From Reichenbachiella faecimaris (lineage in GTDB: Bacteria > Bacteroidota > Bacteroidia > Cytophagales > Cyclobacteriaceae): a stretch of 64,000 bases of DNA. Where the stretch lies: the NCBI RefSeq assembly GCF_900176375.1, contig NZ_FWYF01000001.1, forward strand, positions 1,498,449 to 1,562,448, read 5' to 3'. Made by a program: the position numbers and the translations under genes. The notes beneath the pieces are model-generated. The model did no database searches and was not told the DNA's origin. It was given only the letters and a program-made list of their open reading frames with translations. Below are positions 43,012-52,311 of the stretch, piece after piece (within the stretch, counting starts at the first letter, position 1; the number at the start of each line of letters is the position of its first letter).

Positions 43012-46000
43012 ATGATCTTTATATTCAAGAAAAACACCACCACCTACTACCTTCTTCAATCAAAATCCGACCTTGACCCAGCTAGCGTAGAAAAGCTCCA
43101 ATGGCTTTTTGGAAATGCTGAAGTTGTGAAAGAAAAAACCCTAAAAGGTTCGTTCATTGGCCCTCGCCAGGAAATGATCACTCCTTGGAGTACCAATGCT
43201 GTAGAAATCACTCAGAACATGGGTATTGATGGTATCCAGAGAATCGAAGAATTCCATACAGAAGGCAACTTCGACCCCATGTTGAATCAAAAATATGATA
43301 CGCTTAGTGAAGAAGTGTTCATTATCAACAAACAGCCTGAAGCCATTCAGGACATCGAAGATATCAGAAGCTACAACCAAAGTGAAGGACTGGCATTAAG
43401 CGAAGAGGAAATCATCTACTTAGAAGGTGTTGCATTAAAACTAGGTAGACCCTTAACTGATAGTGAAGTATTCGGATTTTCTCAGGTGAATTCAGAACAT
43501 TGTCGCCACAAGATTTTTAATGGCCAGTTTATTATAGACGGAGAAGAAAAACCAGTTTCACTTTTTAAACTCATCAAGAAAACCTCTCAGGAACACCCTG
43601 GACAAATTGAGTCTGCTTATAAAGACAACGTGGCATTTATCAAGGGGCCTAAAATGGAGCAATTTGCGCCTAAGACTCAAAATCAAGCAGACTACTTTGA
43701 GACCAAAGACATTGACTCTGTAATTTCACTAAAGGCAGAAACACACAATTTCCCTACTACTGTAGAACCATTCAATGGCGCTGCTACTGGGTCTGGTGGA
43801 GAAATCAGAGACCGTATGGCTGGCGGACAAGGCAGTATTCCTTTGGCAGGTACAGCAGTCTACATGACCTCCTATCCAAGACTGGAAAAAGGAAAAAAGT
43901 GGGAAGAAAAGATCGAAGCCAGAGATTGGTTGTACCAGACCCCACTCGATATCTTAATCAAAGCATCAAATGGTGCAAGTGACTTCGGAAACAAATTCGG
44001 CATGCCATTAATCTGTGGTAGTGTACTCACTTTCGAGCATGAAGAAAACGGGGACACACAAGGATTTGACAAAGTCATCATGATGGCAGGCGGCGTGGGA
44101 TATGGCAAATTGGAACATGCCCAAAAGAAGCCACTCACCAAAGGTGACAAGATCGTGGTAATGGGTGGCGACAACTACCGCATTGGCATGGGAGGTGGAG
44201 CTGTCTCTTCTGTGTCAACAGGAGAGCATTCGAATGCGATCGAACTGAATGCGATCCAGCGATCCAATCCTGAAATGCAAAAAAGAGTCGCCAACGCACT
44301 AAGAGCACTGGCAGAAAGCGACAACAATCCAATCGTATCTGTACATGACCACGGCGCAGGTGGGCATCTGAATTGTTTATCTGAATTGATCGAAGATATT
44401 GGTGGGCAAATCAACATTGACCAATTGCCAGTAGGAGACCCTACGCTGTCCAACAAAGAGGTAATAGGCAACGAATCTCAAGAGAGAATGGGATTGGCCA
44501 TAGCCGAAAAAGACATTGCTGGCCTGAAAGAAATTGCAGATAGGGAAAGAGCACCCTTGTTTGTGGCTGGTGAGGCAACTGGCGACATGAAGTTTACCAT
44601 GAAGCACAAAGACAACGAAAAAGCTGCCATGGACTGGGGACTTTCAGACATGTTTGGTTCTGCCCCAAAAACAATTCTTAAAGACAAAAAATTAAACAAA
44701 CCTTATCAGTCCGTAACAGCCAATCAGGCTGACTTTGAGGAAGATTTAAAGCAAGTACTTCAGCTTGAGGCAGTAGCCTGCAAAGACTGGCTGACAAACA
44801 AAGTAGATAGATCTGTAACAGGACGTGTGGCTAAACAACAAACTTGTGGAGAGATTCAATTGCCATTGAATAACGTAGCTGTGATGGCGCTGGACTTTGT
44901 GAATAACAAAGGAATAGCCACTTCCATTGGTCATGCTCCTGTAGCAGCCATTGCCAATCCAGCCAAAGGTTCTCAGCTGGCTATTACTAAAGCATTGACG
45001 AATATCATTTGGGCACCATTGACTCATGGACTAGAAGGGGTATCTCTAAGCGCCAACTGGATGTGGCCCACCAAAACTGATGGTGAAAGAGCCAGATTAT
45101 ATGAGGCTGTGGAAGCTGTGAGTGAATATGCGATTGCTTTGGGTATCAATATTCCAACAGGTAAGGATTCCTTGTCAATGACCCAGAAATACAACAATGG
45201 CAAAACAGTTGACTCTCCAGGTACAGTCATCATTTCTACTGTTGGTGAGGTCTCTGACATTCGTCAAACAGTTACTCCCGACATTAAGCCTCTTGCGGAT
45301 TCTACACTTATATATATCCCTCTATCTGATGGAGCATTTGCTTTAGACGGATCTAGTTTTGGTCAAATCAAAAATGCAGTTGGCAAAAACCCAGCCTCAT
45401 CACCAGAAGCTGACTATTTCAAAAAAGCATTTGCTGCCGTTCAAAAACTAATCAAAGAAGGCAATGTTTTGGCTGGGCACGATGTGTCGGCTGGCGGATT
45501 GATCACTACACTCTTAGAGATGCACTTCCCTACCACTCAAAGTGGAGCAACACTAGATGTGAGCGCCTTGAATTCTAACTTGTCTCAAGTGGCATTTAGC
45601 GAGAGCCCTGCCTTGGTGATTCAAGTGGCAAACAATACTTCACTGGATGCCTTGTCAGGAATTAAATTCGAAAAAATTGGATCAGTCAATCTGGATAGAG
45701 AATTTGACTTGAAGTCAAATGATACGAGTTATTCCCTTGACATTGATAAATTGAGAGATACCTGGTTTAAAACATCCTATTTATTAGAGCAACATCAAAC
45801 TGAAGCTAACCTGGCTAAATCAAGATTTGAAAGCTATAAAAATCAAGCATTAGAATATCAGTTTCCTGCTGGCTGGACTGGAAGTTTGAGCGATCTGAAC
45901 TTAAATCAAAAGAGAAAAGAACAATCAGGAATCAAAGCCGCCATCATCAGAGAGAAAGGCGTAAATGGAGATCGTGAGATGGCATACGCACTGCACCTGG

Positions 46001-46674
46001 CTGGCTTTGACGTGAAAGATGTACACATGACGGATTTGATCTCTGGAAGAGAAGACTTATCAGATGTCTACATGATAGTGTTTGTTGGTGGATTCTCCAA
46101 TTCAGATGTACTGGGATCGGCAAAAGGCTGGGCTGGGGCTTTTTTATACAATGAGAAAGCCAATACAGCTTTAAAGAATTTTTATGCCAGACCTGACACT
46201 TTGAGCTTAGGGGTTTGTAATGGTTGTCAGTTGATGATGGAATTAGGATTGGTATTCCCTGAAATCGAAAACCATCCAAAAATGGCTCACAACGCCTCAG
46301 GAAAATTTGAGTCTATCTTCCTTGATGTCACGATTCCACCAAACGACTCTGTGATGCTTGGCAACTTATCTAATACTCGTTTGGGCGTATGGGTTGCACA
46401 CGGCGAAGGCAAATTCGAATTGCCTCAGGCGGAAAGTGATTATACAGTCTGCATGAAGTTCGCGCATGAGGCCTACCCAGGTAATCCGAACGGATCGGAT
46501 TATAATGTAGCTGGAGTGCATTCAAAAGATGGAAGGCACCTGGCTATGATGCCTCACTTGGAGCGTTCCCTTTTTCCATGGAACTGGGCACATTATACGG
46601 CATCATCCAATGAAATTACCCCATGGATTCAGGCCTTTATCAACGCGAAAGAATGGGTTGAGGGGAAGAAGTAA
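43012..46674 (+). CDS. purL: Phosphoribosylformylglycinamidine synthase (large, single-chain PurL), 1220 aa
   Basis: Catalyses the fourth step of de novo purine synthesis: FGAR plus glutamine and ATP give FGAM. The large form is recognised by an N-terminal PurS-like part, two AIRS-like halves (FSQVNSEHCRHKIFNGQF; KAETHNFPTTVEPFNGAATG; VGDPTLSNKEVIG) and a C-terminal class I glutaminase. In the glutaminase the nucleophilic Cys is in SLGVCNGCQLMMELG and the His/Glu dyad lies near the end (AMMPHLERSLFPWNW). I begin at the ATG at 43012 and not at an in-frame TTG nine codons upstream. Transcribed alone, 91 bases after the TonB-like gene. Confidence 0.97.
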   Translation: MIFIFKKNTTTYYLLQSKSDLDPASVEKLQWLFGNAEVVKEKTLKGSFIGPRQEMITPWSTNAVEITQNMGIDGIQRIEEFHTEGNFDPMLNQKYDTLSEEVFIINKQPEAIQDIEDIRSYNQSEGLALSEEEIIYLEGVALKLGRPLTDSEVFGFSQVNSEHCRHKIFNGQFIIDGEEKPVSLFKLIKKTSQEHPGQIESAYKDNVAFIKGPKMEQFAPKTQNQADYFETKDIDSVISLKAETHNFPTTVEPFNGAATGSGGEIRDRMAGGQGSIPLAGTAVYMTSYPRLEKGKKWEEKIEARDWLYQTPLDILIKASNGASDFGNKFGMPLICGSVLTFEHEENGDTQGFDKVIMMAGGVGYGKLEHAQKKPLTKGDKIVVMGGDNYRIGMGGGAVSSVSTGEHSNAIELNAIQRSNPEMQKRVANALRALAESDNNPIVSVHDHGAGGHLNCLSELIEDIGGQINIDQLPVGDPTLSNKEVIGNESQERMGLAIAEKDIAGLKEIADRERAPLFVAGEATGDMKFTMKHKDNEKAAMDWGLSDMFGSAPKTILKDKKLNKPYQSVTANQADFEEDLKQVLQLEAVACKDWLTNKVDRSVTGRVAKQQTCGEIQLPLNNVAVMALDFVNNKGIATSIGHAPVAAIANPAKGSQLAITKALTNIIWAPLTHGLEGVSLSANWMWPTKTDGERARLYEAVEAVSEYAIALGINIPTGKDSLSMTQKYNNGKTVDSPGTVIISTVGEVSDIRQTVTPDIKPLADSTLIYIPLSDGAFALDGSSFGQIKNAVGKNPASSPEADYFKKAFAAVQKLIKEGNVLAGHDVSAGGLITTLLEMHFPTTQSGATLDVSALNSNLSQVAFSESPALVIQVANNTSLDALSGIKFEKIGSVNLDREFDLKSNDTSYSLDIDKLRDTWFKTSYLLEQHQTEANLAKSRFESYKNQALEYQFPAGWTGSLSDLNLNQKRKEQSGIKAAIIREKGVNGDREMAYALHLAGFDVKDVHMTDLISGREDLSDVYMIVFVGGFSNSDVLGSAKGWAGAFLYNEKANTALKNFYARPDTLSLGVCNGCQLMMELGLVFPEIENHPKMAHNASGKFESIFLDVTIPPNDSVMLGNLSNTRLGVWVAHGEGKFELPQAESDYTVCMKFAHEAYPGNPNGSDYNVAGVHSKDGRHLAMMPHLERSLFPWNWAHYTASSNEITPWIQAFINAKEWVEGKK

Positions 46675-46712
46675 AAAAAAGTAAAAATATTCGCCTTTTT
46701 TATCGTCAATAC

Positions 46713-46743
46713 TTGGCTTTATTCAAGCAAATTTCTACTTTTG
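46713..46743 (+). promoter_or_regulatory. Bacteroidota-type promoter of tRNA-Gln
   Basis: TTGG (46713-46716) as -33 and TACTTTTG (46736-46743) as -7 are separated by 19 bases, matching the TTTG/TAnnTTTG architecture of this phylum. Transcription would start about 20 bases before the mature tRNA. Confidence 0.65.
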
Positions 46744-46771
46744 TGTTCCCAAAATAAGAGGGGGTATAAGA

Positions 46772-46846
46772 TTGGCCTATGGTGTAACTGGCAACACGTC
46801 TGGTTTTGGTCCAGAAGAGTCTAGGTTCGAGCCCTAGTAGGCCAAC
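46772..46846 (+). tRNA. tRNA-Gln (anticodon TTG)
   Basis: The acceptor stem TTGGCCT (46772-46778) pairs perfectly with AGGCCAA (46839-46845). The anticodon stem TCTGG/CCAGA encloses the loop TTTTGGT, with anticodon TTG at 46806-46808, which reads CAA. The T arm CTAGG-TTCGAGC-CCTAG is perfect and the D arm pairs GTGT/ACAC. CCA is not encoded. This cloverleaf was folded by hand. Confidence 0.96.
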
Positions 46847-46850
46847 TGAA

Positions 46851-46884
46851 AAGAAGCTGTCTCAACTGAGATAGCTTCTTTCAT
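46851..46884 (+). terminator. Hairpin downstream of tRNA-Gln
   Basis: AAGAAGCTGTCTC (46851-46863) and GAGATAGCTTCTT (46868-46880) form a 13-bp stem with a single G-T wobble and a four-base loop. The following T-rich stretch is short and interrupted, so it is a weak terminator or a 3' processing hairpin. Confidence 0.6.
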
Positions 46885-46902
46885 TTCACTAACGCACGAG
46901 AC

Positions 46903-47832
46903 ATGTCTGCAGTTAAAATCTTCGCCGGAAACGGTTCCAAAGAATTAGCAACCAAAATTGCTAATAGTTACGGTAAACCACTCGGAAATTCCACTTCCAA
47001 AAAATTCAGTGACGGCGAACTTTCATTCAGCTACAACGAAACTGTGCGTGGCTGCGACGTTTTCATCATCCAAACGACAGGGCCTTCCGATAACCTTATT
47101 GAGCTTTTGCTCATGATTGATGCAGCCAAAAGGGCGAGCGCCAAGTCCGTGACTTGTGTAGTTCCTTATTATGGGTATGCTCGTCAGGACAGAAAGGACA
47201 AACCAAGGGTTTCAATCGCAGCCAAATTAATGGCAAACGTCTTGCAAGCTGCAGGCGCAGACAGATTGATGACTTGTGATTTACATGCGGATCAAATTCA
47301 AGGTTTTTTTGATATTCCAGTAGATCACCTCGTGAGCGCCTCCATTTTTGTGCCTTATATCAGACAACTAAATCTGGACAACTTGATTTTTGCTGCGCCT
47401 GATGTGGGAAGTACGAAACGAGTTAGAGAATTTGCTAAGTTCTTCGAGGCGGACATGGTTGTTTGTGATAAGCACAGAAAAAGAGCTAATGAAATCGCTT
47501 CTATGCAGGTCATTGGCGACGTAGAAGGAAAAAACGTCATCTTGGTTGATGACATCATTGACACTGCAGGAACGCTGACTAAGGCAGCTAATCTTTTGAA
47601 AGAAAAAGGAGCCATATCAGTAAGAGCATTTTGTACGCATCCTATTTTATCAGGAAAAGCTTATGAAAATGTAGACAGTTCTGAATTAGAAGAGTTGGTC
47701 GTTACGGACAGTATCAAAATCAACGAGGGGCAGTCTTCGAAAATAAAAGTGGCTAGCATGGCAGAACTTTTTGCGAAAGCAATCAGAAAAATCCATGACC
47801 ACGAATCAATTAGTTCATTATTTATTCAATAA
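46903..47832 (+). CDS. prs: Ribose-phosphate pyrophosphokinase (PRPP synthetase)
   Basis: Makes PRPP from ribose-5-phosphate and ATP for purine, pyrimidine, His, Trp and NAD synthesis. Motifs: KFSDGELSFSYNETVRGCDV at the N-terminus, YYGYARQDRKDKPRVSIAAK (ATP/flexible loop), DLHADQIQGFFDIPVDHL (PRPP synthetase signature), and the PRPP-binding loop ILVDDIIDTAGTL. At 309 residues it has the usual length. It is followed after 15 bases by rplY and then pth, a gene order frequent in Bacteroidota and consistent with one operon read from a promoter after the tRNA. Confidence 0.97.
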   Translation: MSAVKIFAGNGSKELATKIANSYGKPLGNSTSKKFSDGELSFSYNETVRGCDVFIIQTTGPSDNLIELLLMIDAAKRASAKSVTCVVPYYGYARQDRKDKPRVSIAAKLMANVLQAAGADRLMTCDLHADQIQGFFDIPVDHLVSASIFVPYIRQLNLDNLIFAAPDVGSTKRVREFAKFFEADMVVCDKHRKRANEIASMQVIGDVEGKNVILVDDIIDTAGTLTKAANLLKEKGAISVRAFCTHPILSGKAYENVDSSELEELVVTDSIKINEGQSSKIKVASMAELFAKAIRKIHDHESISSLFIQ

Positions 47833-47847
47833 CATATATATAATAGT

Positions 47848-48489
47848 ATGAAAACTATAGAGATTGTAGGGTATAAAAGAGCGAATCTCGGCAAAACTGA
47901 AGCGAAAAGTCTTCGTGCCGAGGGTCAAGTACCATGTGTAATTTACGGTGGCGAAGAGCAAATTCACTTCTCAGCGCCAGCCATTCTTTTCAGAGAATTG
48001 GTTTATACTGCTGAAGCTCACTTTGTAAAAGTGAACGTAGAAGGAACTGAATACGGTTGTATCATGCAAGACATTCAATTTCACCCAGTGAGTGAAATGA
48101 TCTTGCACGTAGACTTTTTACAGTGGTTTGCTGGTAAGCCTATCAAAATGGATATTCCAGTTCACTTGACAGGTGTATCTAAAGGCGTATCTAATGGTGG
48201 TACATTGATTCACAAGAGAAGACTACTGACTATCAAGGCTTTGCCTAAAAATATGCCTGAGCATATTGATCTTGACATTACTGCACTTGACTTCGGTAAA
48301 GCGATTAAAGTAAGTGATGTGATCACGGATAACTTTGAAATTCTTGATACTCCACAAGCGTCAATTGCGGTTGTAGAAGTACCTAGAGCGCTTAGAGGTA
48401 AATCTATTGATGATGAAGGGGAAGAAGAAGGTGTTGAAGGAGCTGAAGAAGGAGCTGGAGGAGAAGAGGCACCTGCAGCAGCTGAGTAA
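47848..48489 (+). CDS. rplY: 50S ribosomal protein L25, long (CTC) form
   Basis: Binds 5S rRNA. The L25 domain (about 1-90: KTIEIVGYKRANLGKTEAK, LRAEGQVPCVIYGGEEQIHF) is followed by the TL5/CTC C-terminal beta domain (about 95-185). The last 30 residues are almost only Glu, Gly and Ala, the acidic tail common in Bacteroidota L25. Length 213 residues. It lies 15 bases after prs and is followed by a hairpin terminator before pth. Confidence 0.95.
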   Translation: MKTIEIVGYKRANLGKTEAKSLRAEGQVPCVIYGGEEQIHFSAPAILFRELVYTAEAHFVKVNVEGTEYGCIMQDIQFHPVSEMILHVDFLQWFAGKPIKMDIPVHLTGVSKGVSNGGTLIHKRRLLTIKALPKNMPEHIDLDITALDFGKAIKVSDVITDNFEILDTPQASIAVVEVPRALRGKSIDDEGEEEGVEGAEEGAGGEEAPAAAE

Positions 48490-48510
48490 GCATTCAAAAA
48501 ATGATTTTAT

Positions 48511-48542
48511 AAAATCCTGCTCATCGAGTAGGATTTTTTTTT
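48511..48542 (+). terminator. Terminator after rplY
   Basis: AATCCTGCTC-ATC-GAGTAGGATT forms a 10-bp stem with one G-T pair, followed directly by a run of nine Ts. Confidence 0.85.
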
Positions 48543-48585
48543 GACTAAACTTTTTAAGTATTAATTTTCTTTTAAAAACAAACGA

Positions 48586-49146
48586 ATGAAATTTCTCATC
48601 GCAGGCCTTGGCAATATTGGCCCAGAATACGAACTCACTCGTCACAACATTGGCTTTTTAGTATTAGATCGTCTGGCTGAAGCTCAGGGCGCACGATTTG
48701 ATCATACTAAGTTGGCCAACAAATGTGAATTCAAATACAAAGGGCGAACGATACATTTAATAAAGCCTACCACCTACATGAATCTAAGTGGTAAATCCGT
48801 TAATTTTTGGATGCAGGATCTTAAAATATCCAAAGAAAACCTGCTGGTCATCACAGACGACATTGCACTCCCTCATGGGAATCTTCGCATGCGCGCAAAA
48901 GGCAGCAATGCAGGGCACAATGGCCTTAGAAATATTGACGAACAAACTGGCGGAAACAACTACGCTCGTTTAAAATTTGGTATAGGAAATGATTTTCATC
49001 AAGGCCAACAAGTGGACTATGTATTAAGTCAATTCAACAAAGAACAGCTAGAAAATCTGCCTTTTGCCATGGATAAAGCCTGCGAAATGGTACTTTCTTT
49101 CTGTTCTATTGGGATTTCAAGAACCATGAATCAATTCAACGATTGA
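48586..49146 (+). CDS. pth: Peptidyl-tRNA hydrolase
   Basis: Releases tRNA from prematurely dropped peptidyl-tRNA. The catalytic His lies in YELTRHNIGFLVLD. KPTTYMNLSGKSVNFW provides the substrate Asn region, LLVITDDIALPHGNLRMR the catalytic-site Asp, and KGSNAGHNGLRNI the second Asn motif. At 186 residues it is standard length. It lies about 100 bases after rplY, behind a terminator, so some read-through or its own promoter must serve it. Confidence 0.96.
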   Translation: MKFLIAGLGNIGPEYELTRHNIGFLVLDRLAEAQGARFDHTKLANKCEFKYKGRTIHLIKPTTYMNLSGKSVNFWMQDLKISKENLLVITDDIALPHGNLRMRAKGSNAGHNGLRNIDEQTGGNNYARLKFGIGNDFHQGQQVDYVLSQFNKEQLENLPFAMDKACEMVLSFCSIGISRTMNQFND

Positions 49147-49264
49147 TTTGCAATAATCTGAATATCAAATAGTTGAGTCAAACCGTTAACAATCATTAAC
49201 AATTTTTCTTGGTAAAGTGAAATTATCGTTCTAGCTTCAAGTTTCACTAAACCAATTCGTATTT

Positions 49265-49495
49265 ATGAAGTTTTTAAGAAACCTTAGTTTGATTGCTGCG
49301 GCAATGAGTTTTTTATTTGTAGTAGGATGTGGCTCTAAAGGGTCGTCTGAAAGCACTGAAGAAGCTCCAATGGAAGAAGCTACTGAAGCTGTAGAAGAAG
49401 CAGCAGAAGAGGCAACCGACATGGCTGAAGAAGCGATGGAAGCTGTTGATTCTCTAGCTACTGAAGCTATGGATAGCGTAGCTGCAGAAAATTAA
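49265..49495 (+). CDS. Small acidic lipoprotein, 76 aa
   Basis: The signal NLSLIAAAMSFLFVVGCGSKG ends in a lipobox with Cys22. The remaining 54 residues are dominated by Glu and Ala in a near-heptad pattern (EEAPMEEATEAVEEAAEEAT..), so they should form a charged helix or stay disordered. Such short, surface-exposed, low-complexity lipoproteins are frequent in this phylum and have no known role. It is followed by a strong terminator. No homologue can be assigned by eye. Confidence 0.7.
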   Translation: MKFLRNLSLIAAAMSFLFVVGCGSKGSSESTEEAPMEEATEAVEEAAEEATDMAEEAMEAVDSLATEAMDSVAAEN

Positions 49496-49571
49496 GAAAA
49501 ACTTACGGGAAAAATTAAAAATTGAAATCAGCTATTTAAACTAAAGATTTCATAAAATCCTGGAAAATTTC

Positions 49572-49597
49572 AAGGACTCATTTGAGTCCTTTTTTTA
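49572..49597 (+). terminator. Strong terminator between the acidic lipoprotein and the convergent permease gene
   Basis: AAGGACTCA-TT-TGAGTCCTT is a perfect 9-bp stem followed by a run of Ts. It ends at the stop of the convergent permease gene, which may use the opposite-strand version only poorly. Confidence 0.85.
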
Positions 49598-50845
49598 TGA
49601 CCTAATGGCTATCACTGGATCCATTCGAGCTGCCAAACCTGCTGGAACAATACCTGAAATTACGCCAATAACTACTGACACACCCAAACCTATTAGAACA
49701 TTATTCAAACTCATGATAAGCTCCAAAGAACCCAAGTCCATGAAAGTAAGAAAGTAAACCAGCAAAATTCCAAAGCCACCACCAAATAGGCTCAAGAAAA
49801 TAGACTCAAATAAAAATTGGTAAAGAATGAAATTATTCTTGGCACCCAGGGACTTCTGAATACCAATGATATTAGTTCGCTCTCGAACAGACACAAACAT
49901 GATGTTGGCGATTCCGAAACCGCCAACCAGAATGGAAAAACTACCAATGATCCAGCCTGCAAAATTTAGGATATCAAACACTTGACCTAAAAAAGTAGCA
50001 AAAGCCTCTGGTCGATTCATGGCAAAATTATTTTCTTCTTTTGGTTTCAATCCTCTTTTCTTCCTCATCAGGCCAGTCAACTCGCCTTCCAGGCGTTCTT
50101 GTCCTGCATCATCATCCATGCCTCTGATATTAATGGAGGAACCCAGCCCCTTGTATCTACTTACTAAATAGAACTTGCTCAGGGTTTTATACGGAATCAA
50201 AATATTATCATCATTGCTAGGCGTATTGAGCAGGGCTTCTCCTTCCTCTTCAATCACACCTATTACCATAAATTTAGCACCTTGAACTTTCACCATCTTA
50301 CCAAGTGCAGACTGATATGGAAATAGTTCTGTGGCAGATCTCTGACCTATTAACGCAACATTGCTCGCGTTTTCCGTTTCTTGAATGCTAAAATACCGGC
50401 CTGAGGCCAATTGCAAATCATTAATGTCCTTATAGCCGTAGGAGACACCTATCATATTCAATCCCGAACTGCTATTACTACCCTGTTTGGCAGTGATGTT
50501 GGTTTTATATGCATAAATAGCCAGACCATCATGGTTGATCAAATTGGCTTGCAGATATTTAAACTCCTCATAATCTGTGTTTGGCCTTTGATAATACTTC
50601 CACCAAGGGTAGAACTTACCTCCAAACTGATAGGGCCATTTTTCTAAGATGATATTGTCTGCGCCTAAAAAGTTGAGACTGTTATTGATATTTCTCTGCA
50701 GGGAGTCTACCAAAGTAAAAACTGAGATAATGGCAAAAATCCCTATTGTAACGCCTAGAAACGACAATACAGTTCTCATTAAATTCATCCTCAATGCATT
50801 GAAGGCAAATCGAAAACTCTCCCAAACCAGCCGAATCATCAGCAT
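49595..50845 (-). CDS. FtsX/MacB-type ABC transporter permease, 416 aa
   Basis: The topology is one N-terminal helix (MRTVLSFLGVTIGIFAIISVFTLV, about 22-46), a large extracytoplasmic MacB_PCD domain (about 50-280) and three C-terminal helices in the FtsX domain (FGIANIMFVSVRERTNIIGIQKSLGA near 320). The MacB-like motif RERTNIIGIQKSLGA is clear. It needs an ATPase partner encoded elsewhere, as none is adjacent. In Bacteroidota such permeases are involved in lipoprotein or peptide extrusion and cell-wall processes. The start may be either of two close ATGs (50845 or 50839). Confidence 0.9.
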   Translation of the reverse strand: MLMIRLVWESFRFAFNALRMNLMRTVLSFLGVTIGIFAIISVFTLVDSLQRNINNSLNFLGADNIILEKWPYQFGGKFYPWWKYYQRPNTDYEEFKYLQANLINHDGLAIYAYKTNITAKQGSNSSSGLNMIGVSYGYKDINDLQLASGRYFSIQETENASNVALIGQRSATELFPYQSALGKMVKVQGAKFMVIGVIEEEGEALLNTPSNDDNILIPYKTLSKFYLVSRYKGLGSSINIRGMDDDAGQERLEGELTGLMRKKRGLKPKEENNFAMNRPEAFATFLGQVFDILNFAGWIIGSFSILVGGFGIANIMFVSVRERTNIIGIQKSLGAKNNFILYQFLFESIFLSLFGGGFGILLVYFLTFMDLGSLELIMSLNNVLIGLGVSVVIGVISGIVPAGLAARMDPVIAIRS

Positions 50846-50945
50846 CTTATAATAATTTTATTTACTAGCAATAATTATCGTAACAATTTACTAATTTTGC
50901 CCTCTTATTTTGACGTATTGGTCGTACAATCGTTACTTTTATTAC

Positions 50946-51080
50946 ATGAATGCAATTGAATATTTTAAACTTCCTTTTTCAGCCATTTATTCAATTCACA
51001 ACCCATTCCAAAAAACAGATTTAGATGAAGCTAGCTGCGAGATCAATCATTCGTATCGGCCTGTTTCGTGTACTGATTAA
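50946..51080 (+). CDS. Possible small ORF upstream of queA, 44 aa
   Basis: An ATG at 50946 opens a frame with ordinary codon use, ending at TAA 51078-51080, 15 bases before the queA ATG. The product would begin MNAIEYFKLPFSAIYSIHNP and end SYRPVSCTD. I do not recognise it. It may be a real small protein, a leader peptide or chance. The rest of the 250-base gap between the divergent permease and queA shows nothing else that I can name. Confidence 0.25.
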   Translation: MNAIEYFKLPFSAIYSIHNPFQKTDLDEASCEINHSYRPVSCTD

Positions 51081-51095
51081 ATAAAATACAAACAG

Positions 51096-52142
51096 ATGAA
51101 ATTATCAGAATTCAAATTTGACCTTCCACCAGGACTGTTGGCGCTTTATCCTACTGAAAACAGAGATGAATCTCGCTTGATGGTCGTACACAAGGACACT
51201 GGGGAGATCGAGCATAAGGTATTCACAGATTTAATCAGTTATCTGGACGAAGGAGACAGTGTGATTCTCAACGATACAAAAGTATTTCCTGCCAGATTGT
51301 ATGGAAACAAAGAAAAGACTGGAGCTAAGATTGAAGTTTTCCTATTGAGAGAGCTCAACAAAGAACTTCATCTTTGGGACGTATTAGTCGACCCAGCTAG
51401 AAAAATCAGAGTTGGAAACAAACTTTATTTTGGAGAAGGAGACTTGGTTGCCGAAGTAATCGACAACACGACATCCAGAGGAAGAACTATCCGATTCCTT
51501 TTTGACGGGACTGATGAGGAATTCTACAAATCTATTGACGAATTGGGCGAAACGCCACTTCCAAAAGAAATTGCAAGAAAAACTGAACCAGAAGATAGAG
51601 AAAGGTTTCAAACCATCTATGCAGAAAATGTAGGTGCAGTGGCTGCTCCAACTGCTGGAATTCACTTCACCAGACAAATGCTAAAAAGACTCGAACTAAA
51701 AGGAGTTGACACTAGAGCAATCACTTTGCATCTGGGACTGGGTACTTTCAGACCTGTAGATGTAGAAGATTTGACCAAACACAAAATGGATTCTGAAAAC
51801 TATATAGTTTCAGAGGAAACAGCGACTTTAGTCAACAAAGTATTAGACGAGAAGAAAAAAGTTTGTGCCATTGGTACCACTGTGCTTCGTGCATTAGAAT
51901 CTTCAGTCTCAGCCAGTGATAGATTGAAGGCTAACGAAGGATGGACTGACAAATTCATCTTCCCTCCATACGATTTCAAAATCGTAAAATCTTTGGTAAC
52001 CAATTTTCACCTCCCTGAATCTACGCTTTTAATGAACGCAGCTGCATTTGGTGGATTTGATCTGATCATGGAAGCTTATCAGGTGGCCATCAAAGAAAAA
52101 TATAGATTCTTTAGCTATGGTGATGCCATGCTGATTATCTAA
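51096..52142 (+). CDS. queA: S-adenosylmethionine:tRNA ribosyltransferase-isomerase
   Basis: Transfers the ribosyl part of SAM to preQ1 in tRNA during queuosine synthesis. Family motifs: [20 protein letters not shown] at the start, [39 protein letters not shown] (signature), [11 protein letters not shown], and [21 protein letters not shown] near the C-terminus. The 348 residues are the usual length. It is monocistronic, followed by a terminator with an inserted palindromic repeat. I looked for a preQ1 riboswitch upstream and did not see one. Confidence 0.96.
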   Translation: MKLSEFKFDLPPGLLALYPTENRDESRLMVVHKDTGEIEHKVFTDLISYLDEGDSVILNDTKVFPARLYGNKEKTGAKIEVFLLRELNKELHLWDVLVDPARKIRVGNKLYFGEGDLVAEVIDNTTSRGRTIRFLFDGTDEEFYKSIDELGETPLPKEIARKTEPEDRERFQTIYAENVGAVAAPTAGIHFTRQMLKRLELKGVDTRAITLHLGLGTFRPVDVEDLTKHKMDSENYIVSEETATLVNKVLDEKKKVCAIGTTVLRALESSVSASDRLKANEGWTDKFIFPPYDFKIVKSLVTNFHLPESTLLMNAAAFGGFDLIMEAYQVAIKEKYRFFSYGDAMLII

Positions 52143-52158
52143 GACAAACAAGAGTTTT

Positions 52159-52288
52159 AAAAAGCCTCAAAAGAGAACTCGTCATCGCGAGGAACGAAGC
52201 GATCTTAAAGTTTGTGCAATCATGCAAGCACAAGATGGTTTCACAAAGTTCGCCATGACAGAATAGATTTCTTTTGAGGCTTTTTTTA
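52159..52288 (+). terminator. Terminator hairpin of queA with a long internal insertion
   Basis: AAAAAGCCTCAAAAGA (52159-52174) and TCTTTTGAGGCTTTTT (52270-52285) are perfect 16-bp complements ending in Ts, as in a normal terminator. They are separated by about 95 bases containing a separate palindromic element, instead of a short loop. Confidence 0.75.
52178..52262. repeat. REP/MITE-like palindromic element inside the terminator loop
   Basis: The element has related ends: CTCGTCATCGCGAGGAACG on the left, and the reverse complement of CGCCATGACAG (CTGTCATGGCG) on the right. It contains GAACGAAGCGATCTT and the local pair TTGTGC(AA)/GCAAGCACAA. The GTCATxGCGA...GCGATCTT pattern looks like the non-coding REP-type repeats often seen between genes in Bacteroidota. 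Only one copy is visible in this window. Confidence 0.55.
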
Positions 52289-52311
52289 TAGAATATCCTA
52301 ATATTGTCGCA

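Noticed and set aside
49595-50845. Complete MacAB-type efflux system
   Set aside because: Only the permease is present; neither an ATPase nor an adaptor gene is adjacent.
50846-51095. preQ1 riboswitch in front of queA
   Set aside because: I looked for a short hairpin followed by an A-rich tail and pseudoknot partner near the start and found nothing convincing.
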